Positions 1 through 8,683 are shown, counted from the first letter of the stretch. The stretch: DNA of 64,000 bases from Cronobacter condimenti 1330 (GCF_001277255.1 NZ_CP012264.1:3100001-3164000); one strand, 5' to 3'. Notes: generated by a model from the letters alone, not told the origin. Made by a program: numbers and translations.

Positions 1-596
1 TCGTGATATCCCGCGACGTTAATCCCCTGCATGTGCTGCGGGGTGCGAAAGCCCACCAGCACGCCGTCGCGTCCGTCAAAGCGGAACACCGGCTGGTCAT
101 CCAGCACATCGGTCATGGCGCGGTACGGGGGCGTCTGGCGTGGTACGGTGCGGGTGTGGGCATGGCGGAAGTGACCGTCGATACGCAGCGCGCAGAAAAT
201 GTTGTCGGACGGCACCTGGCGGTCTATTACGTCGTGGATCTGCTGGCGGCTCATCGGGCGGTCGAAACGCTGACGATAATGCGGTTTAAACCAGGTCATG
301 ACGGCGAACGGGGTTTTCTGATCAGGGCGCGCCTCACGGGCGCTACCGTCGGCACGCAACTGATGAACTTCATGGCTGAAGGCGATCAGTTCGCCATCGA
401 GTTCGTTAAAGGTGCCAAGGCCAAAATCGCCTTTGGTCAGAAGATCCGCAATGGTGGTATGGCCTTCATAAACGCCGCTCAGTAAGGCGCTCATCATGGA
501 TGTTTGATATATCACACATTCTGTATCTTTATCTCGCAGCGCCCGCACGGTTTCCAGCAAGCTTTCCTCGCAAGAACAATCGGTTGCATGGCTCAT
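1..596 (-). CDS. budA: Alpha-acetolactate decarboxylase, 3' part cut by window start
   Basis: BudA decarboxylates alpha-acetolactate to acetoin in the cytoplasm, the second step of the butanediol/acetoin pathway. About 198 N-terminal residues are visible and the rest lies left of the window (family proteins are about 260 aa). The start at 596 gives a protein beginning MSHATDCSCEES with a GAGGA ribosome site upstream, matching the N-terminus of Klebsiella BudA. Typical segments FGLGTFNELDGE, SRQQIHDVIDRQ, FRHAHTRTVPRQTPPYRAMT and GMQGINVAGYH-like text are present; the histidines in FRHAH and the following loop belong to the metal site of the family. budR lies divergently 106 bp away, as in Klebsiella, so budB and budC are expected further left. 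Confidence is high; only the C-terminus is unseen. Confidence 0.93.
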   Translation of the reverse strand, partial: MSHATDCSCEESLLETVRALRDKDTECVIYQTSMMSALLSGVYEGHTTIADLLTKGDFGLGTFNELDGELIAFSHEVHQLRADGSAREARPDQKTPFAVMTWFKPHYRQRFDRPMSRQQIHDVIDRQVPSDNIFCALRIDGHFRHAHTRTVPRQTPPYRAMTDVLDDQPVFRFDGRDGVLVGFRTPQHMQGINVAGYH

Positions 597-702
597 TGCA
601 CTAATCCTCACTCATATTCCGTAAGAAAGATTAATGAAATGTTGACCCGATTCAGCGCAGGGTTCCAATATAGAAAGCATCCCGGTTTGAGACGTTTTAG
701 AT
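597..702. promoter_or_regulatory. Divergent budA/budR control region
   Basis: This 106-bp A/T-richer gap separates the divergent starts of budA and budR. LysR-type regulators normally bind between their own gene and the divergent target, so the BudR operator and both promoters should be here. I do not see one unambiguous -10/-35 pair, so individual elements are not assigned. Confidence 0.4.
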
Positions 703-1575
703 ATGGAACTTCGTTATTTACGTTATTTCGTCGCTGTCGCCCAGACGCGGCACTTCACACGGGCTGCGGAATTGCTGGGCATTTCCCAGCCACCGCTCAG
801 CCAGCAGATCCAGCGCCTTGAGCGCGAAGTAGGCACACCTCTACTGCGTCGTCTGACGCGGGGCGTGGAGTTGACCGAGGCGGGCGAGGCGTTTTATCAG
901 GACGCCTGTCAGATACTGGCGCTAAGCGACGCGGCGCTTGAGAAAACCCGTGGCATCGCCCGGGGCGTTAATGGCTCGCTCTCGATTGGCATCAGTAGCT
1001 CCAATGCGTTTCAGGGGTGTGTCTTTTCGCTGCTGCACGAGTTTCAGCGCCGCTACCCCGCTATTACGCTTTTGCAGCAGGAGGCGAATATGGCCTCGCT
1101 GATGCATGATTTGCAGGAAGGACTGCTTGACGCCGCGTTTGTTCGTCTGCCGTGCGAGAGCAGTAAAGCGTTTAATCTGCGCCTGATTGAAGAAGAGCCA
1201 ATGGTCGCCGCGCTGCACCGCAGCCACCCGTTAAGCGGGCGCGACGAACTGGCATTAAGCGAACTGGCCGGCACGCCGCTGGTGCTCTTTCCGCGCGACG
1301 TGGCGCCTGGCCTGTATGAACTGGTCTTTAACGCCTGTCTGCGCGCGGGGCTGGCACCTGCCGACAGCCAGCAGGCATCGCAGCTCTCCTCGTCGCTCAG
1401 CATGGTCGCGGCCGGTTTTGGCTTCGCGCTGGTGCCGGTATCGATGCAGTGTATTGCGCATCCGCAAATCACGTTTCATCCGCTCACCGACCAGACGTTA
1501 AAAACCGACATTGCGCTGGCGTGGCGCAAATTTGAACGCTCGCCGTCGGTGCGGCGGCTGGTGGAGATGTTTTAA
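703..1575 (+). CDS. budR: LysR-type regulator of the acetoin/butanediol operon
   Basis: This is a 290-aa LysR-family transcription factor. Residues 1-60 form the winged helix-turn-helix (HFTRAAELLGISQPPLSQQIQRLE, about residues 17-40), and residues 90-290 form the effector-binding domain. The position, divergent from budA, and the sequence pattern point to BudR/AlsR, which activates the acetolactate synthase and decarboxylase genes in response to acetate and low pH in Klebsiella and Bacillus. The start at 703 gives the usual MELRYLRYFVAVA opening of this family. No frameshift or unusual feature is seen. A LysR regulator of another function is possible, but the neighbour makes BudR the best call. 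Confidence 0.88.
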   Translation: MELRYLRYFVAVAQTRHFTRAAELLGISQPPLSQQIQRLEREVGTPLLRRLTRGVELTEAGEAFYQDACQILALSDAALEKTRGIARGVNGSLSIGISSSNAFQGCVFSLLHEFQRRYPAITLLQQEANMASLMHDLQEGLLDAAFVRLPCESSKAFNLRLIEEEPMVAALHRSHPLSGRDELALSELAGTPLVLFPRDVAPGLYELVFNACLRAGLAPADSQQASQLSSSLSMVAAGFGFALVPVSMQCIAHPQITFHPLTDQTLKTDIALAWRKFERSPSVRRLVEMF

Positions 1576-1670
1576 ACGCGCCAGAATCGCCTGAATTAAC
1601 GCGAAAAAGAGGAAGCCTGCGCACAGGCTGCTTATAGTTATCCGGTAAGCGATACCGCAGGGATGAGAAA

Positions 1671-2639
1671 ATGATTGTTAACAGCATGGTGTACCGCCGC
1701 GGCCAGGAGCCGCAAGTGATTAATCTTGAAGATATCAGCGAAGCGGTTCAGGACCCTGACGCGTTTATCTGGCTGGGGCTCTGGCAGCCCGACGCCCCTT
1801 TTATGCATATCATTCAGCAGGAGTTCGGCCTGCACGAACTCGCCATCGAAGATGCCCTCACCGCCCATCAGCGCCCGAAAATCGAGCAATATGGCGAGTC
1901 CATTTTTATGGTGGTGAAAACCGCGTGGAAAAATAAACAGGCCCAAATCGAGTTTGGCGAAACCCATTTATTCGTGGGTAAAAACTTTTTGATTACGGTG
2001 CGACACGGCGCGTCGGAAAGCTATGCGCCTATTCGGGTGCGGGCGCAGGAAAACCCGGATATGCTGGCGCTCGGGCCGGGTTATGCGCTCTATTGTCTGC
2101 TCGATTTTATCGTTGATAACTATCTGGAGATCACCGCTTCGCTCACCAGTCATATCAGCGAGATGGAAGACCGCATGTTTCGTAGCGAGTTTGATAAACA
2201 AGCCGTGCAAAAAGTCTACACGCTGCGCCGCCAGCTGCTCGCCATTCGTAACGCCGCGCTGCCGGTCGATGAGATTTGTAACCAGCTGATTCGCTTACAT
2301 GAACATATCGTGCCGAAGACGTTACGCCCGTACCTGCGCGACGTGCAGGACCACGCGCACCACGTGGTAATGGATGCCGAAGATATGCGCGAGATGCTCA
2401 CCAGCGCCATGCATGTCAATCTGGCACTGGTCACGGTGCAGCAAAACGAGGTGGTGAAAAAGCTCGCGGGCTGGGGGGCGATTCTCGTGGTGCCGACGAT
2501 TATCTTCAGTATGTACGGCATGAACTTCGAGAATATGCCGGAGATTCGCTCATCGTTCGGCTATCCGGCAACCATCGGCGGCACGATCGCCGTCTGCTAT
2601 CTGCTCTACTGGAAGCTCAAGCGCTCGGGCTGGCTGTAA
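1671..2639 (+). CDS. CorA-family magnesium/cobalt transporter
   Basis: This 322-aa inner-membrane protein has the CorA architecture: a large N-terminal cytoplasmic domain (about residues 1-255, with a long helical stretch) followed by two C-terminal membrane helices. The diagnostic GMN motif of the selectivity loop is at residues 283-285 (MYGMNFENMPE), directly after the first helix, and a second helix runs about 299-315. The protein ends in the short basic tail KLKRSGWL. It is a CorA paralogue rather than the main CorA by position. Transport of Mg2+, Co2+ or Zn2+ is inferred from the family. The ATG at 1671 is preceded by a GGATGAG-type site. Its end overlaps the convergent cupin gene by 23 bp. 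Confidence 0.85.
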   Translation: MIVNSMVYRRGQEPQVINLEDISEAVQDPDAFIWLGLWQPDAPFMHIIQQEFGLHELAIEDALTAHQRPKIEQYGESIFMVVKTAWKNKQAQIEFGETHLFVGKNFLITVRHGASESYAPIRVRAQENPDMLALGPGYALYCLLDFIVDNYLEITASLTSHISEMEDRMFRSEFDKQAVQKVYTLRRQLLAIRNAALPVDEICNQLIRLHEHIVPKTLRPYLRDVQDHAHHVVMDAEDMREMLTSAMHVNLALVTVQQNEVVKKLAGWGAILVVPTIIFSMYGMNFENMPEIRSSFGYPATIGGTIAVCYLLYWKLKRSGWL

Positions 2640-2973
2640 GATCCACCCGATCACCGCGCGTGGTCGGCTGAGAAATGACTAAAAACTCAGTCTCCTGCGC
2701 GCTGTCATTGCGCGCCTGATGCGGCGCCTGCGGCGGGATTTCTATCGCCTCGCCGGGCAACAGCGTCACGCGCTCGCCGTTAAGCTCCATGGTCAGCGTC
2801 CCACGCAGCACGAAAAAACACTGGCGCGACTGCTCATGGTAGTGGCGCTGTTCCGCGCGCCCTGCAGGCATTCGCTCATGTATTACGCTAAGCCCCTGGC
2901 TTTTCACCAGGTGCCAGCCGTCACAGTCGCCGCCCCAGAGATAATGTTCCGCATTCGCCTTGCTGATTTTCAT
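2617..2973 (-). CDS. Small cupin-domain protein
   Basis: This 118-aa single-domain cupin is probably cytoplasmic. Two cupin motifs are visible: HYHEQSRQCFFVLRGTLTMELNGE (about residues 43-66) and LLPGEAIEIPPQAPHQARN (about 71-89), whose histidines and glutamate/glutamine would hold a metal. The start at 2973 has an AGGAG site 5 bases upstream. The substrate cannot be told from sequence; small cupins include sugar or amino-acid isomerases, dioxygenases and sensors. The gene is convergent with the CorA-like gene and overlaps its last 23 bp. Confidence 0.75.
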   Translation of the reverse strand: MKISKANAEHYLWGGDCDGWHLVKSQGLSVIHERMPAGRAEQRHYHEQSRQCFFVLRGTLTMELNGERVTLLPGEAIEIPPQAPHQARNDSAQETEFLVISQPTTRGDRVDLTASPSA

Positions 2974-3308
2974 ATGCGCTCCTGTTGAGATGAGCCTTTA
3001 GCATCAACATAAAAGGTGATTCCTACAACCACCAGGAATCAGGGATTACTTACCGTAACTAATTTATTTTTTTATAAAAATTGTCTGCTAAAAAAATAAT
3101 CCGCCCAGGCCCGCGCGTCGCTTGTCACCCCTGAAATAAAGGTTTACATTAGCGCCCGCAGGCCGGTTATAAGGCCGCACGACTCCAGAGAAGCGGCTGC
3201 GCAAAGTGGGGAATAGTCCCAAAGTGAATCAGCAGCGGCTTCATCTTTCTATACTGTGACCTTGCGTATTGATTCAGGCGTGCTTTCAGGCATGCGGAGC
3301 GATGTAAC
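2974..3308 (+). promoter_or_regulatory. Gene-free stretch with a candidate ypdK promoter
   Basis: This 335-bp interval has no convincing protein gene except ypdK at its right edge. The first 100 bases are A/T rich. A sigma-70-like pair TTTACA (3143-3148) and TTATAA (3167-3172), spaced 18 bp, could start a transcript near 3180 that reads rightward through ypdK and ends at the terminator at 3396-3428. The roughly 130-base leader has no recognised riboswitch or sRNA signature. Confidence 0.35.
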
Positions 3309-3380
3309 GTGAAATATTTCTTTATGGGCGTATCGGTGATTTTACTGTTGTGGGCCGGCACGTTTGCCCTGATGATTTAG
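3309..3380 (+). CDS. ypdK: YpdK, 23-residue membrane peptide
   Basis: A GTG-initiated reading frame encodes 23 residues, (M)KYFFMGVSVILLLWAGTFALMI. I recognise it as the counterpart of E. coli YpdK, which has nearly the same sequence and lies next to alaC. Apart from the N-terminal lysine it is wholly hydrophobic or uncharged and would form a single membrane helix. Upstream bases GCGGAGCGAT supply a GGAG ribosome site 7-9 bases before the start. E. coli uses ATG, whereas here the start is GTG. A strong bidirectional terminator follows 16 bases after the stop. The function is unknown even in E. coli. Confidence 0.8.
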   Translation: MKYFFMGVSVILLLWAGTFALMI

Positions 3381-3395
3381 TAAAACACCTGAGCT

Positions 3396-3428
3396 AAAAA
3401 AACAGGAGCCACTGGCTCCTGTTTTTTT
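3396..3428. terminator. Bidirectional terminator between ypdK and alaC
   Basis: The stem CAGGAGCC / GGCTCCTG with a 3-base loop is flanked by seven A on the left and seven T on the right, so it can stop transcripts from both directions. It overlaps the alaC stop codon region. Confidence 0.9.
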
Positions 3429-4668
3429 ATTCGGCGTCCTGTGAGGGGCCGTTTTTCGCACCCGCTGGCAGCAGGCCATCGGCCCTGAACATCGCCTTGA
3501 TGCCGCGCACCGCCTGACGGATGCGATCGCGGTTTTCAATCAGGGCAAAACGCACATGGGTGTCGCCGTAATCGCCAAACCCGATGCCCGGTGATACACA
3601 GACTTTCGCGTCCTGCAGGAGTTTTTTAGCGAACTCCAGCGACCCCATCGCCGCGTATGGCTCCGGGATTTTCGCCCAGACATACATCGAGGCTTTCGGG
3701 CACTCCACCATCCAGCCCGCCTCGTGCAGGCCTTTCACCAGCACATCGCGACGCCGTTTATACTGCTCTGCGATATCGCGCACGCACTGCTGATCGCCTT
3801 CCAGCGCGGCGATGGCCGCCACCTGTAGCGGCGTAAAGGTGCCGTAGTCGTGATAACTTTTAATCCGCGCCAGCGCGCTCACCAGCTCCGGATTCCCCAC
3901 CATAAAACCGATGCGCCAGCCCGCCATATTGTAGCTTTTGGAGAGCGTGAAGAACTCTACCGCCATCTCGCGCGCGCCTGGCACCTGCATGATGGACGGG
4001 GCTTTCCAGCCGTCATAAACAATATCGGCGTACGCCAGGTCATGCACCACCAGCACGTCATAACGCTTCGCCAGCGCCACGACTTTCTCAAAAAACTCCA
4101 GCTCAACGCACTGAGCCGTAGGGTTGGACGGGAAGCCCAGAATCATCATTTTCGGCTTCGGGTAGCTTTCACGGATAGCCCGCTCCAGCTCATTAAAGAA
4201 ATCCACGCCTTCGACCAGCGGCACCGAGCGCACCTGCGCGCCAGCGATCACTGCGCCGTAGATGTGGATCGGGTAGCTCGGGTTTGGCACCAGCACCGTA
4301 TCACCGTGATCGAGCGTCGCCAGCATCAGGTGCGCCAGCCCCTCTTTGGAACCAATGGTGACGATGGCTTCGGTTTCGGGATCGATATCGACGTCATAAC
4401 GCTCCTGATACCAGCGCGAAATGGCGCGGCGCAGGCGTGGAATGCCGCGTGATGTGGAGTAGCCGTGCGTATCCGGGCGCTGGGCCACGGTACAGAGTTT
4501 TTCAACGATATGCGGCGGCGTTGGGCCGTCCGGGTTGCCCATGCTGAAGTCGATAATATCTTCGCCGCGCCGACGCGCAGCCATCTTCAGCTCAGCAGTG
4601 ATGTTAAAAACGTAAGGGGGAAGACGTTCGATGCGTGAAAAACGGCGTTTAGGACTGAAGTCAGCCAT
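3427..4668 (-). CDS. alaC: Alanine transaminase AlaC
   Basis: AlaC is a 413-aa fold-type I PLP aminotransferase (cytoplasmic) that makes alanine from pyruvate and glutamate. It is near-identical in pattern to E. coli AlaC (412 aa): SMGNPDGPTPPHIVEKL at the N-terminus, PNPSYPIHIYGAV in the substrate region, and FTLSKSYNMAGWRIGF containing the PLP-binding lysine. The frame is open for 48 more codons upstream, to 4812, but the start MADFSPKRRFSRIERLPPYVFN at 4668 matches the family N-terminus and the extension resembles no protein. The gene is transcribed away from the DUF1479 gene, with a 241-bp gap that should hold both promoters. Confidence 0.96.
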   Translation of the reverse strand: MADFSPKRRFSRIERLPPYVFNITAELKMAARRRGEDIIDFSMGNPDGPTPPHIVEKLCTVAQRPDTHGYSTSRGIPRLRRAISRWYQERYDVDIDPETEAIVTIGSKEGLAHLMLATLDHGDTVLVPNPSYPIHIYGAVIAGAQVRSVPLVEGVDFFNELERAIRESYPKPKMMILGFPSNPTAQCVELEFFEKVVALAKRYDVLVVHDLAYADIVYDGWKAPSIMQVPGAREMAVEFFTLSKSYNMAGWRIGFMVGNPELVSALARIKSYHDYGTFTPLQVAAIAALEGDQQCVRDIAEQYKRRRDVLVKGLHEAGWMVECPKASMYVWAKIPEPYAAMGSLEFAKKLLQDAKVCVSPGIGFGDYGDTHVRFALIENRDRIRQAVRGIKAMFRADGLLPAGAKNGPSQDAE

Positions 4669-4909
4669 AGGTTCCTCAAAGTGACGTAAGCGCCCGGACC
4701 GTCCGAGCGACGCTGCCGCTGATGCGGCTTTAAGAACATAGCCTGGAAAATTTTCTGCTGTCGAGAGGGAAGCGCAAAAATAATTGTCGGGACAAAAAAC
4801 GGGAACTTTCATTTGAAAGTTAACCCTGTTTTATTTGATGAGAGATGTTTATATTAACGTTGACGCAACAAAACAATAACCCCTGTTCCCGACCACTGGA
4901 GTACGCGAG

Positions 4910-6151
4910 ATGACCCTGCAAATTAATGACCTTCCCGCCGCTATCCGTGAAATCAAACAACGGCTGCGAAGCGCGCTGCCGAACTATCAGGCTGTGTTCG
5001 CTGAGCTCGAAGCGGATATTTCACGCCAGATTGACGCCATCAAAAGCGAAACCGCCCGCGGCGAAAATCCGGTGCCGCAGATCCACGCCGACGATATTGT
5101 GCATGGCCGTATCAGCGAGCAGCAGAAAGCACGGATCCGCGAGCGCGGCTGCTGCGTGATTAAAGGCGTCTTCCCGGAAGCCCAGGCCCGCGCCTGGAAC
5201 CAGGAAGTGGGCGATTATCTGGCGCGCAACCACTTTGTCGAAAAACTAAAAAATGCGGCGGAAGATAACTATTTCGGTACGCTTGCCGACAGTAAGCCGC
5301 AGATTTACGGCATTTACTGGTCCAAACCGCAGGTTGAGGCGCGCCAGCATGAACGCATGAAGGCCGCGCAGGTGTTTCTTAATAATCTCTGGCAGACGCA
5401 AAGCCATGGCAAACAGCATTTCGACCCGAACCGTGTAGTGACCTATGCTGACCGCACGCGCCGCCGCCCGCCGCGTTCGTCGTCGCTTGGGCTGTCGCCG
5501 CATGTCGACGGCGGCTCGGTAGAGCGCTGGCTGGATGACCATTTCCGTCACGTTTACCGACACGTGTTTAACGGCGAATGGCAGCGCTATAACCCGTTTG
5601 ATGCCGAAGGGCGCGTCGACGCGCGTGAAATCCCCTCGCCCGCAGTCTGTTCGATGTTTCGCACCTTCCAGGGCTGGACGGCGCTGTCTGAACAGCGCAA
5701 GCACGGCGGCACGCTGACACTGCTGCCGGTCGCCAATGCGATGGCGTATATTCTGCTGCGCGCATTGCAGGACGACGTACCGGAAGATTCGTTGTGCGAT
5801 GCAAAGCCTGGACGGGCGTTATCCATTAACGAACAGTGGCATCCCCTTTTACTGACCGGGATTTCCTCTATTCCGGATATGGAGCCGGGCGACACCGTGT
5901 TCTGGCACTGCGATGTGATTCACGCGGTGGAAAATGAACATCAGGGCGAATTCGACAGTAACGTGATGTATATCGCCGCCGCGCCCTGGTGTGAGAAGAA
6001 CGACGCATATCTGAAGCGCCAGTGGCCAGCGTTTGTGGAGGGCCGCTCGCCGCCGGACTTCGCGTCAGATGATTTTGAAGTGGATTTCAGCGGCCGCGCC
6101 ACGCAGGCCGACCTTACCCAAGCCGGACGCGAACAGCTCAAAGGCGCGTAA
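4910..6151 (+). CDS. DUF1479 protein (YbiU-like), probable Fe(II)/2-oxoglutarate oxygenase fold
   Basis: This 413-aa protein is of the DUF1479 family to which E. coli YbiU (about 420 aa) belongs. A HxD pair is visible at H198 and D200 (GLSPHVDGGS) and distal histidines at H333 and H338 (FWHCDVIHAVENEH), the spacing expected for a 2-His-1-carboxylate iron site on a jelly-roll fold. Arginines that could bind 2-oxoglutarate are not assigned. The start at 4910 follows GGAGTACGCGAG. The physiological substrate is unknown. A hairpin terminator follows at 6157. Members of this family in fungi and bacteria are mostly uncharacterised, so the oxygenase role is inference from the residues. Confidence 0.82.
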   Translation: MTLQINDLPAAIREIKQRLRSALPNYQAVFAELEADISRQIDAIKSETARGENPVPQIHADDIVHGRISEQQKARIRERGCCVIKGVFPEAQARAWNQEVGDYLARNHFVEKLKNAAEDNYFGTLADSKPQIYGIYWSKPQVEARQHERMKAAQVFLNNLWQTQSHGKQHFDPNRVVTYADRTRRRPPRSSSLGLSPHVDGGSVERWLDDHFRHVYRHVFNGEWQRYNPFDAEGRVDAREIPSPAVCSMFRTFQGWTALSEQRKHGGTLTLLPVANAMAYILLRALQDDVPEDSLCDAKPGRALSINEQWHPLLLTGISSIPDMEPGDTVFWHCDVIHAVENEHQGEFDSNVMYIAAAPWCEKNDAYLKRQWPAFVEGRSPPDFASDDFEVDFSGRATQADLTQAGREQLKGA

Positions 6152-6156
6152 CCGGC

Positions 6157-6191
6157 AAAACCTGGCGGCTGGTCAAGGGCCGCCAGGTTTT
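6157..6191 (+). terminator. Terminator after the DUF1479 gene
   Basis: The inverted repeat AAAACCTGGCGGC / GCCGCCAGGTTTT with a 9-10 base loop lies six bases after the DUF1479 stop and ends in a short T run. It sits only about 40 bases before the ypdA start. Confidence 0.75.
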
Positions 6192-6229
6192 CTATCATGT
6201 CCCTTTCCTGCCAGACATCCGGATTTTCC

Positions 6230-7921
6230 GTGCACGAGATTTTCGATATGCTGCTCGCGGTCTTTGACCGCGCGGCGCTAATGCTGATTTGCCTCTTTTT
6301 CCTGATTCGCATCCGTCTGTTCCGGGAGCTGCTGCACAAGAGCGCCCATACGCCAAAAGAGCTGCTGGCGGTGACGGCGATCTTCTCGCTGTTTGCGCTC
6401 TTCAGCACCTGGTCCGGCGTCCCGGTGGAGGGCTCGCTGGTCAATGTGCGTATTATCGCCGTGATGTCCGGCGGTATTCTCTTCGGCCCGTGGGTCGGCC
6501 TTATTACCGGTGTTATCGCCGGGCTGCATCGCTACCTGATTGATATTGGCGGTATCACTGCCATCCCCTGTTTTATCACCAGCATCGTCGCAGGCGGGCT
6601 TTCCGGCTTTATCAGCCGCCGCGTGCCGAAAGCGCAACACTGGCGTGTCGGAATTATTGGCGGGATGCTGTGCGAAACGCTGACGATGATTCTGGTAGTT
6701 ATCTGGGCGCCGACGACTGCGCTTGGGCTGGATATCGTGTCAAAAATCGGCGTGCCGATGATCCTCGGCAGCGTGTCGATTGGCTTTATCGTGTTGCTGG
6801 TGCGAAGCGTTGAGGGTGAAAAAGAGGCGAGTGCCGCGCGCCAGGCGAAACTGGCGCTCGATATCGCCAACAAAACGCTGCCGCTCTTTCGCCATGTGAA
6901 CAGCGAATCGCTGCGCCAGGTCTGCGATATTATCCGCCGCGATATCAACGCGGATGCCGTCGCCATTACCAATACCGAAACGGTGCAGGCGTATGTCGGC
7001 GTGGGCGAGCATAATTATCAGGATAATAACGACGTCCTGAGCCCGACGACTCAGCAGGCCATTCATTACGGTAAAATCATCATCAAAAACAACGATGAGG
7101 CCCACCGCACGCCGGAAATCCATTCGATGCTGGTGATCCCACTGTGGGAGAAAGGCGTTGTGACCGGCACGCTAAAAATCTATTACTGCCACGCGCACCA
7201 GATAACGTCATCGCTCCAGGAGATGGCGATCGGACTTTCGCAGATTATCTCTACCCAGCTTGAGGTGTCGCGCGCTGAGCAGCTCCGGGAAATGGCTAAC
7301 AAAGCCGAGCTGCGGGCGCTGCAGAGCAAAATTAACCCGCATTTTCTGTTTAACGCGCTGAACGCGATTTCGTCTTCTATACGCCTTAATCCGGACACCG
7401 CACGCCAGCTGATTTTTAATCTCTCACGTTATCTGCGCTACAACATCGAGCTAAAAGATGATGAGCAGATCGATATTAAAAAAGAGCTTTATCAGATTAA
7501 GGATTACATCGCGATTGAGCAGGCGCGTTTCGGCGACAAACTCACCGTGATTTATGATATCGACGACGAGGTAAACTGCCGCGTCGCCAGTCTGCTTATC
7601 CAGCCGCTGGTGGAAAACGCCATTGTGCATGGCATTCAACCGTGTCGCGGTAAAGGCGTGGTGACGCTTAGCATCACCCAGAGTGGCAGCCGGGTCCGCA
7701 TTGCGGTCCGCGATACCGGCCACGGCATCGATCCGCAGATTATCGAACAACTGGATACCAACGACATGCCGGTGAATAAGATTGGGCTTATCAATGTGCA
7801 CCATCGCGTGAAGCTGTTATATGGCGAGGGGTTGCATATTCGCCGCCTGGAGCCAGGCACGGAGATTGCGTTTTACGTACCCGATCAGCCGCTGCGCCCA
7901 GGCGACGCCGTACTGTTGTAG
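6230..7921 (+). CDS. ypdA: Sensor histidine kinase YpdA (PyrS)
   Basis: YpdA is the membrane sensor of the YpdA/YpdB system, which in E. coli responds to extracellular pyruvate. The N-terminal half holds the 5TM-5TMR_LYT sensor domain with about six hydrophobic segments (residues 1-205), followed by a GAF-like region (about 220-350). The LytS-type kinase core has KINPHFLFNALNAISS with the phospho-accepting H371 and the ATP-binding segment VENAIVHGIQP. I chose the GTG at 6230 because (M)HEIFDMLLAVFDRAALML aligns with E. coli YpdA. No good ribosome site precedes it, so ATG at 6197 or 6248 remains possible. ypdB starts 12 bases downstream, giving an operon. Confidence 0.93.
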   Translation: MHEIFDMLLAVFDRAALMLICLFFLIRIRLFRELLHKSAHTPKELLAVTAIFSLFALFSTWSGVPVEGSLVNVRIIAVMSGGILFGPWVGLITGVIAGLHRYLIDIGGITAIPCFITSIVAGGLSGFISRRVPKAQHWRVGIIGGMLCETLTMILVVIWAPTTALGLDIVSKIGVPMILGSVSIGFIVLLVRSVEGEKEASAARQAKLALDIANKTLPLFRHVNSESLRQVCDIIRRDINADAVAITNTETVQAYVGVGEHNYQDNNDVLSPTTQQAIHYGKIIIKNNDEAHRTPEIHSMLVIPLWEKGVVTGTLKIYYCHAHQITSSLQEMAIGLSQIISTQLEVSRAEQLREMANKAELRALQSKINPHFLFNALNAISSSIRLNPDTARQLIFNLSRYLRYNIELKDDEQIDIKKELYQIKDYIAIEQARFGDKLTVIYDIDDEVNCRVASLLIQPLVENAIVHGIQPCRGKGVVTLSITQSGSRVRIAVRDTGHGIDPQIIEQLDTNDMPVNKIGLINVHHRVKLLYGEGLHIRRLEPGTEIAFYVPDQPLRPGDAVLL

Positions 7922-7933
7922 AGAGGGAATGCG

Positions 7934-8665
7934 ATGAAAGTCATTATCGTTGAGGATGAAGTCCTCGCGCAGCAGGAGCTGAACTGGCTGATTAAAACCC
8001 ACAGCCAGATGGAAGTGGTCGCCACGTTTGAAGACGGGCTGGACGTGCTGAAATATCTCCAGCAGCATGACGTGGACGCGATTTTCCTTGATATCAACAT
8101 CCCGTCGCTGGACGGCGTGCTGCTGGCGCAGAACATCAGTAAATTCGCCCGTAAGCCGTTTATCGTCTTTATCACCGCCTGGAAAGAGCACGCGGTAGAG
8201 GCCTTTGAGCTGGAAGCGTTCGACTACATTCTGAAACCGTATCAGGAGTCGCGCATTATCGGTATGTTGCAGAAGCTGGAGGCCGCCTTTGTACAGCAGA
8301 ACGCGCCGCACGCCGCCGCACCTGCCGGGCGCGAGAACGCGACGATCAATCTCATCAAAGATGAGCGGATTATCGTCACTGATATTAACGATATCTATTA
8401 TGCCGAAGCACACGAGAAGATGACCTTCGTCTATACGCGCAAAGAGGCGTATGTGATGCCGATGAATATCACCGAGTTTTGCAGCCGCCTGCCGGAGGCG
8501 CATTTCTTCCGCTGCCACCGTTCGTACTGCGTTAACCTGAATAAAATCCGCGAAATCGAGCCGTGGTTTAATAACACCTATATTTTACGGCTGCGCGATC
8601 TGGATTTTCAGGTGCCAGTGAGCCGCAGCCGGGTGAAAGAGTTCCGCCAGCTGATGCGGCTGTAA
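7934..8665 (+). CDS. ypdB: LytTR response regulator YpdB (PyrR)
   Basis: This 243-aa response regulator pairs with YpdA. The receiver domain (residues 1-120) has acidic residues E7-D8, the phosphorylation site D53 (IFLDINIPSLDG), T80 (ITAW) and K103 region (YILKPY). A LytTR DNA-binding domain occupies about 140-240 (FFRCHRSYCVNLNKIREIEPW). In E. coli it activates the transporter gene yhjX, which is not in this window. The ribosome site GAGAGGGAATGCG precedes the ATG. E. coli's downstream ypdC and fry PTS genes are missing: a terminator and then glk follow directly. Confidence 0.95.
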   Translation: MKVIIVEDEVLAQQELNWLIKTHSQMEVVATFEDGLDVLKYLQQHDVDAIFLDINIPSLDGVLLAQNISKFARKPFIVFITAWKEHAVEAFELEAFDYILKPYQESRIIGMLQKLEAAFVQQNAPHAAAPAGRENATINLIKDERIIVTDINDIYYAEAHEKMTFVYTRKEAYVMPMNITEFCSRLPEAHFFRCHRSYCVNLNKIREIEPWFNNTYILRLRDLDFQVPVSRSRVKEFRQLMRL

Positions 8666-8683
8666 ACGGCTGTCCAGTCGAAC

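Noticed and set aside
4669..4812. 48-codon in-frame extension upstream of alaC
   Set aside because: The family N-terminus begins at 4668. The extension resembles no leader or transit peptide and probably overlaps the promoter.
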